Origin: Chitinophaga silvatica
GTDB taxonomy: Bacteria > Bacteroidota > Bacteroidia > Chitinophagales > Chitinophagaceae
DNA: 64,000 bases
Direction: 5' to 3'
Assembly (NCBI RefSeq): GCF_003419895.1
Contig: NZ_QPMM01000006.1
Location: 434,001-498,000, forward strand
A program made the translations under genes and the position numbers. Within the stretch, counting starts at the first letter, position 1. Each line of letters starts with the position of its first letter. Shown here piece by piece: positions 61,023-64,000 of the stretch. The notes below the pieces were generated by a model. It ran no database searches, was not told where the DNA came from, and saw only the letters and a program-made list of their open reading frames with translations.

Positions 61023-61622
61023 TCCAAAAAACTTGAGCAGCGGTAGCTGCGTTGTTAATAAAATTTTAATCTCATCTTTGAATGCATACCAGATACCTGA
61101 CCCAAATAGTTACAACTATTCTGATCAACGCACTGCGTGATAAATTGCTCACATATATGCAACAAAAGATGTGAAAAACAACCGATGTTACAGGGTGTAA
61201 CAACTAAATAATAAACATGCCTGTTTTGGTTAAATAAGTTAAATTCTCAGGTAAAAAGTCTATCATTTCTACAGTGATGTAAAGGTCATTATTTCTGTTT
61301 TAATACGCAATAGATGCCATCGCAAACGGAAGCGATAGTAGTCAAACAACCGATATGGCTAAGCTATAACTGGCTGTGATAAAGGGTTTGTAGACAGACG
61401 GTGTATGTCAGTAGAACTACGCAATTTATAAATTAATGGTTTTTACCGTTGCCTCCTCCTACAAAAATGAATTCCTTTGTGATACCGATAAATGATTCTA
61501 CAGGCTAACCCCAAAAGATGAGGCTCCGTTCCCGGAGCCTTATTCTTTATTAAAAATCACATTTTTATGTGTACTTTTAATGGCTATAGTTTTTTAAAAG
61601 TAGATGTTAGGAACTTTAAGCC
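61023..61622. other. 600-bp gene-free region between the histidine kinase and eboD
   Basis: Divergent upstream region of the kinase (-) and eboD (+). It contains a hairpin GCAGC-GGTA-GCTGC (61037-61050) just before the kinase start, and a terminator-like hairpin at 61521-61540. The + strand upstream of that hairpin is ORF-free, so it may carry a small RNA or a long leader. No tRNA or standard ncRNA could be recognised. Confidence 0.5.
61521..61550 (+). terminator. Terminator-like hairpin in the eboD leader
   Basis: AGGCTCCG (61521-61528) / CGGAGCCT (61533-61540) with loop TTCC, followed by TATTCTTTATT. No + strand gene ends nearby (eboC ends at 59400), so it may end a small RNA or an attenuated leader of eboD. 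Confidence 0.75.
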
Positions 61623-62777
61623 ATGGAATATATTCAACAAAAATTTGATGTAAACTTTTCTTATAACGTATTCTTTAGCAGCAATTTATTTGATACTAGT
61701 AACAAATGTTTGTCATCCTTCTTAGAATCAAATGCTGCAACAGCTTATACTAAAAAACTGCTTGTCATACTGGATGGAGGAGTAGCTAATGCCCACCCGA
61801 CACTTACCCAGCAGATATCAACATATCTAAGTCAGGTTAAAGGATTTCAATTAGCTCCTGAAATTATTACAATAAAGGGTGGAGAACAGGTGAAAAATGA
61901 CCTGCCACTGCTTTTTGAACTGGTTGATGCTGTTGATAAGTATAAGATAGATCGCCATTCTTATGTCATCGGAATTGGTGGTGGTTCATTATTGGATCTT
62001 GTAGGATTTGTAGCTGCAATTTCTCATCGCGGTGTAAAGCATATCAGAATTCCTACCACCGTATTATCACAAAACGATTCTGGAGTAGGAGTGAAAAATG
62101 GTGTCAACTACAAAGGTAAAAAGAACTTTCTTGGATCTTTTGCACCTCCGGCCGCCGTATTTAATGATTCCAACTTCCTGACCACATTAGACGACCGTGA
62201 CTGGCGTTCAGGAATGGCAGAAGCAGTGAAAGTTTCTCTGATTAAGGATGCCGAATTCTTTAAGAAAATAGAAGCCACAGCAGAAGCTATTACCGCTGGC
62301 GATATGGCGGCAATGCAGGAGCAAATTCAGCGTTGTGCAGAATTGCATATTCAACATATTGGCGGTGCCGGCGATCCTTTTGAAAGCGGTTCTTCCCGAC
62401 CACTTGATTTTGGCCACTGGAGTGCTCATAAGCTAGAACAACTTACCAATTTCTCTCTGCGCCACGGTGAGGCTGTATCCATCGGAATTGCCGTAGATAC
62501 GGTTTATTCACATCTGATTGGATGGATTTCAGAAGCCGATATGCAACGGGTATTACAAGTACTTAAGCATATGAAACTACCTATCTGGCATGCACTCCTG
62601 GAAAAGCAAAATAACAACCCATCTCCAGTGGTAATTGGATTGGAAGAATTTAGAGAACACCTCGGAGGCCAACTTACTATATCGCTACTGAGAGCTATTG
62701 GTAAAGGAGAGGAAGTACATGAAATTGATCTTGAGTTGCTTTACAAAGCAGTTGATATCTGTAAAAACAATCAATAA
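61623..62777 (+). CDS. eboD: EboD, 3-dehydroquinate synthase-like sugar phosphate cyclase
   Basis: 384 aa, dehydroquinate synthase superfamily. NAD/metal motifs are VIGIGGGSLLDLVGFVAAISHRG, IRIPTTVLSQNDSGVGVKNGVN and KKNFLGSFAPPAAVFNDSNFL. RPLDFGHWSAHKLEQLTNFSLRHGEAVSIGIAVD carries the metal-binding His residues. It belongs to the sugar-phosphate cyclase group and is typical of ebo clusters; the substrate is not established. It overlaps the start of eboE by 1 bp (TAATG). Confidence 0.93.
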   Translation: MEYIQQKFDVNFSYNVFFSSNLFDTSNKCLSSFLESNAATAYTKKLLVILDGGVANAHPTLTQQISTYLSQVKGFQLAPEIITIKGGEQVKNDLPLLFELVDAVDKYKIDRHSYVIGIGGGSLLDLVGFVAAISHRGVKHIRIPTTVLSQNDSGVGVKNGVNYKGKKNFLGSFAPPAAVFNDSNFLTTLDDRDWRSGMAEAVKVSLIKDAEFFKKIEATAEAITAGDMAAMQEQIQRCAELHIQHIGGAGDPFESGSSRPLDFGHWSAHKLEQLTNFSLRHGEAVSIGIAVDTVYSHLIGWISEADMQRVLQVLKHMKLPIWHALLEKQNNNPSPVVIGLEEFREHLGGQLTISLLRAIGKGEEVHEIDLELLYKAVDICKNNQ

Positions 62778-63985
62778 TGAAAACGACAGTCGGACATCTT
62801 TCCTATTGCACAAATATCCATCCTGGTGAAAAATGGGGCGATCATTTTGAGCAACTGAAAAAATATATTCCAGCTGTTAAGCAGCAGGTTTCTCCAGATC
62901 GGCCTTTTGGTATTGGGTTAAGACTTGCTAATAGTGCCAGCCTGGAGTTAAGCAAAGAAGAACAGCTGACAGCCTTCAAACAATGGTTGAAGGAGGTAGA
63001 TGCCTATGTATTTACCATGAACGGATTTCCTTATGGTGGATTTCATGATGTGGTAGTAAAAGGAGATGTACACGCTCCCGATTGGACAACCGGCGACAGA
63101 GTAGCGTATACTATACGCTTGTTCAGAATTCTCGCGGCTTTATTACCGGAAGGGATGGAAGGCAGTATTTCCACTAACCCTCTTTCCTATAAATATTGGT
63201 GCAACCGTTGTGACGAAGAGAAAAATGCTTTTGTTGAAAGTGCAACACTGAATATGTTGCTGGTAGTAGAACAGCTGGCAAAAATTCATAGGAGCAACGG
63301 ACCATTAATGCATCTGGATATTGAGCCTGAACCAGATGGGATTATGGAGAATACAAGCGAATTTATAAGCTGGTATTTTGAGACCTTATTGCCACTCGGC
63401 ATACCTTTTATAGCAGATAAATTGCAGGTTACTGAAACCGAAGCTGCTGATATTATTAAAAGGCATATTCAGTTGTGCTACGATGTTTGTCATTTTGCGC
63501 TGGTGTATGAATCACCGAAGCAAGTGATAGACACAATGGCACAACACGGATTGAAAATAGGCAAGCTACAGATTAGTGCAGCATTAAAAGCTGGTTTGCC
63601 AACGGAGATGGATAAACGTAAAGAAATTGTAGATGCATTCCGTAAATTTAATGAGCCTGTATATCTGCATCAGGTGATAGCCCGTAAAACTGATGGAACC
63701 TTTATCCATTACCCTGATCTGCCAGAGGCATTGGAAGATGCAGAGAACCCGGTAGTGAACGAATGGCGTTCTCACTTCCATGTTCCGGTTTTTCTTGAAA
63801 GTTTCGGAGTGTTAAGCTCTACACAGGAAGATATTAAACAGGTTTTGGCACTGCAAAGTCAACAGCCTTTTACACAACATATGGAAGCAGAAACCTATAC
63901 ATGGGAGGTACTTCCACCGGCTTTAAAACAAGAGATGGGTAGCTCAATTTCGAGGGAGCTTAATTGGATAAAAGAGCATTTATAG
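62777..63985 (+). CDS. eboE: EboE, xylose isomerase-like metabolite-traffic protein
   Basis: 402 aa, TIM-barrel of the xylose isomerase-like type. Features are LSYCTNIHPGEKWGDHFEQL, MNGFPYGGFHDVVVKGDVHAPDW, LHLDIEPEPDGIM (metal-binding Glu/Asp candidates) and CYDVCHFALVYE (His and Asp ligands). It matches the family called metabolite traffic protein EboE. Translation is coupled to eboD. The next cluster gene (eboF) would lie beyond the window's right edge. Confidence 0.9.
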   Translation: MKTTVGHLSYCTNIHPGEKWGDHFEQLKKYIPAVKQQVSPDRPFGIGLRLANSASLELSKEEQLTAFKQWLKEVDAYVFTMNGFPYGGFHDVVVKGDVHAPDWTTGDRVAYTIRLFRILAALLPEGMEGSISTNPLSYKYWCNRCDEEKNAFVESATLNMLLVVEQLAKIHRSNGPLMHLDIEPEPDGIMENTSEFISWYFETLLPLGIPFIADKLQVTETEAADIIKRHIQLCYDVCHFALVYESPKQVIDTMAQHGLKIGKLQISAALKAGLPTEMDKRKEIVDAFRKFNEPVYLHQVIARKTDGTFIHYPDLPEALEDAENPVVNEWRSHFHVPVFLESFGVLSSTQEDIKQVLALQSQQPFTQHMEAETYTWEVLPPALKQEMGSSISRELNWIKEHL

Positions 63986-64000
63986 CAATTTGCTTAACTT

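Noticed and set aside
61350..61400. Possible tmRNA because of the string TGGCTAAGC
   Set aside because: No T arm GGTTCGA, no acceptor pairing and no tag ORF were found.
1..64000. Prophage or IS element
   Set aside because: No integrase, transposase, terminase or portal gene was seen anywhere in the window.

Overview
The window is AT-rich chromosomal DNA from a member of the Bacteroidota, most likely Chitinophagaceae (Chitinophaga-like). The evidence is a SusC/SusD pair, Bacteroidota-type promoter boxes (TTG, about 19-21 nt, TAnnTTTG), many short lipoprotein and Sec signals, an ECF sigma factor paired with a two-membrane anti-sigma candidate, and an ebo cluster. No integrase, transposase, phage structural gene or CRISPR array was seen, so nearly everything looks chromosomal, with one accessory patch around 7-18 kb.

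Layout. 1-3 kb: the end of an ArsR regulator, two SRPBCC proteins, and an ECF42-type sigma factor with its YCII/DGPF partner. 3-9 kb: a glycosyltransferase, a GNAT enzyme, tRNA-Pro with a terminator, a DUF5071 protein beside a decayed tRNA 3' end, a VOC protein with two 30-bp repeats upstream, and small hypotheticals. 8.7-18.3 kb: an ankyrin protein, a DUF4760-like membrane protein, a perfect 22-bp inverted repeat, two hypotheticals, and a three-gene restriction-modification operon (Eco57I-like methylase, nuclease-methylase fusion, extra C5 methylase). 18.4-24 kb: two GNATs, a secreted esterase, and a second ECF42/YCII pair with an AhpD-like protein. 23.9-29.6 kb: a complete mrpABCDEFG Na+/H+ antiporter operon. 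29.7-36.6 kb: a PI-PLC-like lipoprotein, a His/Asp repeat lipoprotein, the sigma/anti-sigma pair, a PepSY-like protein, a CPA1 Na+/H+ antiporter and a secreted alpha/beta hydrolase. 36.6-45.6 kb: two acyltransferase-3 paralogues, an outer-membrane protein, DUF4184, two YceI proteins, a DEAD-box helicase, a MarR-DoxX-YceI group with matching palindromes, an SDR and a DinB protein. 45.6-56.1 kb: a GH78-like rhamnosidase, a long inverted-repeat element, TMEM220, and SusC, SusD and a haem-motif/FG-GAP lipoprotein. 56.5-64 kb: eboA, eboB, eboC, then an oppositely oriented LuxR-type two-component pair and a 600-bp gap, then eboD and eboE.

How the genes work together. The mrp operon and the CPA1 antiporter both handle Na+/H+ balance. 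The rhamnosidase, SusC, SusD and FG-GAP proteins look like a small glycan-uptake locus. The sigma factor at 31.3 kb and the protein after it fit the dual membrane-spanning anti-sigma (Dma) architecture: a cytoplasmic sigma-binding end, one inner-membrane helix, a repetitive periplasmic linker and a C-terminal barrel-like domain. The ebo genes belong to a metabolite-export pathway, and the two-component pair inserted in the cluster is a plausible local regulator. The best candidates for under-described biology are this sigma/anti-sigma unit with its 78-bp repeats, the split ebo cluster, the three-methylase restriction operon, and the unexplained inverted-repeat and structured intergenic elements.
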